DNA from: an uncultured Collinsella sp.
Lineage (GTDB): Bacteria > Actinomycetota > Coriobacteriia > Coriobacteriales > Coriobacteriaceae
Direction of reading: 5' to 3'
Assembly: GCA_900551635.1 (NCBI GenBank)
Contig: URWQ01000105.1
Coordinates: 1 to 5,877, forward strand
Length of the DNA stretch: 5,877 nt
The notes beneath the pieces were generated by a model that saw only the letters and a program-made list of their open reading frames with translations, made no database searches and had not been told where the DNA came from. This document shows positions 5,833-5,877 of the stretch, one piece after another. The position numbers and the translations under genes are program-made. Within the stretch, counting starts at the first letter, position 1, and each line of letters opens with the position of its first letter.

Positions 5833-5849
5833 GGCATAGCGTATAGCGC

Positions 5850-5877
5850 AAAAGCGGGGCCGCTGGCGATGTTGCCA
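5850..5877 (+). terminator. Possible left half of a terminator cut by the window edge
   Basis: AAAAGCGGGGCC (5850-5861), 17 bases after the stop codon, has the look of the A-run and GC arm of an intrinsic or bidirectional terminator. The right arm (GGCCCCGCTTTT expected) would lie beyond the end. A small AGCG/CGCT pairing (5853-5856 with 5861-5864) is also possible. Confidence 0.25.

Noticed and set aside
1..5877. CRISPR array, insertion sequence, tRNA or rRNA
   Set aside because: No regularly spaced direct repeats, transposase motifs, tRNA cloverleaf or rRNA-like segments were seen by eye.

Overview
The window looks like a chromosomal segment from a moderately GC-rich, sugar-fermenting, PTS-dependent actinobacterium. 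A Collinsella-like member of the Coriobacteriia is my best guess. I infer this from overall gene style (BglG/LicT-type antiterminator, Glc-superfamily PTS permease, YdjC/ChbG-like deacetylase, DUF2130 protein) and base composition; no marker gene confirms it. All five genes lie on the + strand. The first is cut by the left edge.

Layout: (1) 3-392 is the C-terminal part of a calcineurin-like metallophosphoesterase. (2) 393-465 is a short gap with a hairpin plus T-run and a possible promoter. (3) 466-1302 encodes a BglG/LicT-family transcriptional antiterminator. (4) 1303-1645 is a 343-base gene-free leader. It holds a RAT-like antiterminator hairpin (1417-1453) that overlaps a long intrinsic terminator (1435-1506), ahead of the PTS gene. 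(5) 1646-3094 encodes a PTS EIIBC permease without an EIIA domain. (6) 3095-3172 has a perfect 10-bp hairpin. (7) 3173-3937 encodes a YdjC/ChbG-like carbohydrate deacetylase. (8) 3938-4074 has a REP-like palindrome, a strong terminator and a promoter. (9) 4075-5832 encodes a DUF2130 protein: N-terminal CxxC knuckle, about 300 residues of coiled coil, then a domain with a PD-(D/E)XK-like signature.

Genes 466-3094 form one readable regulatory unit. The antiterminator should bind the RAT in the leader just downstream of its own gene, prevent the terminator from forming, and allow expression of the sugar permease. The permease and general PTS proteins would in turn control the antiterminator by phosphorylating its PRD histidines. 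One of the four usual histidines (second of PRD1) is a serine here. The deacetylase downstream suggests an N-acetylated sugar or oligosaccharide, but no phosphoglycosidase is present and the substrate is unknown. The metallophosphoesterase and DUF2130 gene appear to be independent units separated by terminators. The DUF2130 protein is the least understood item and resembles RmuC in its overall plan.
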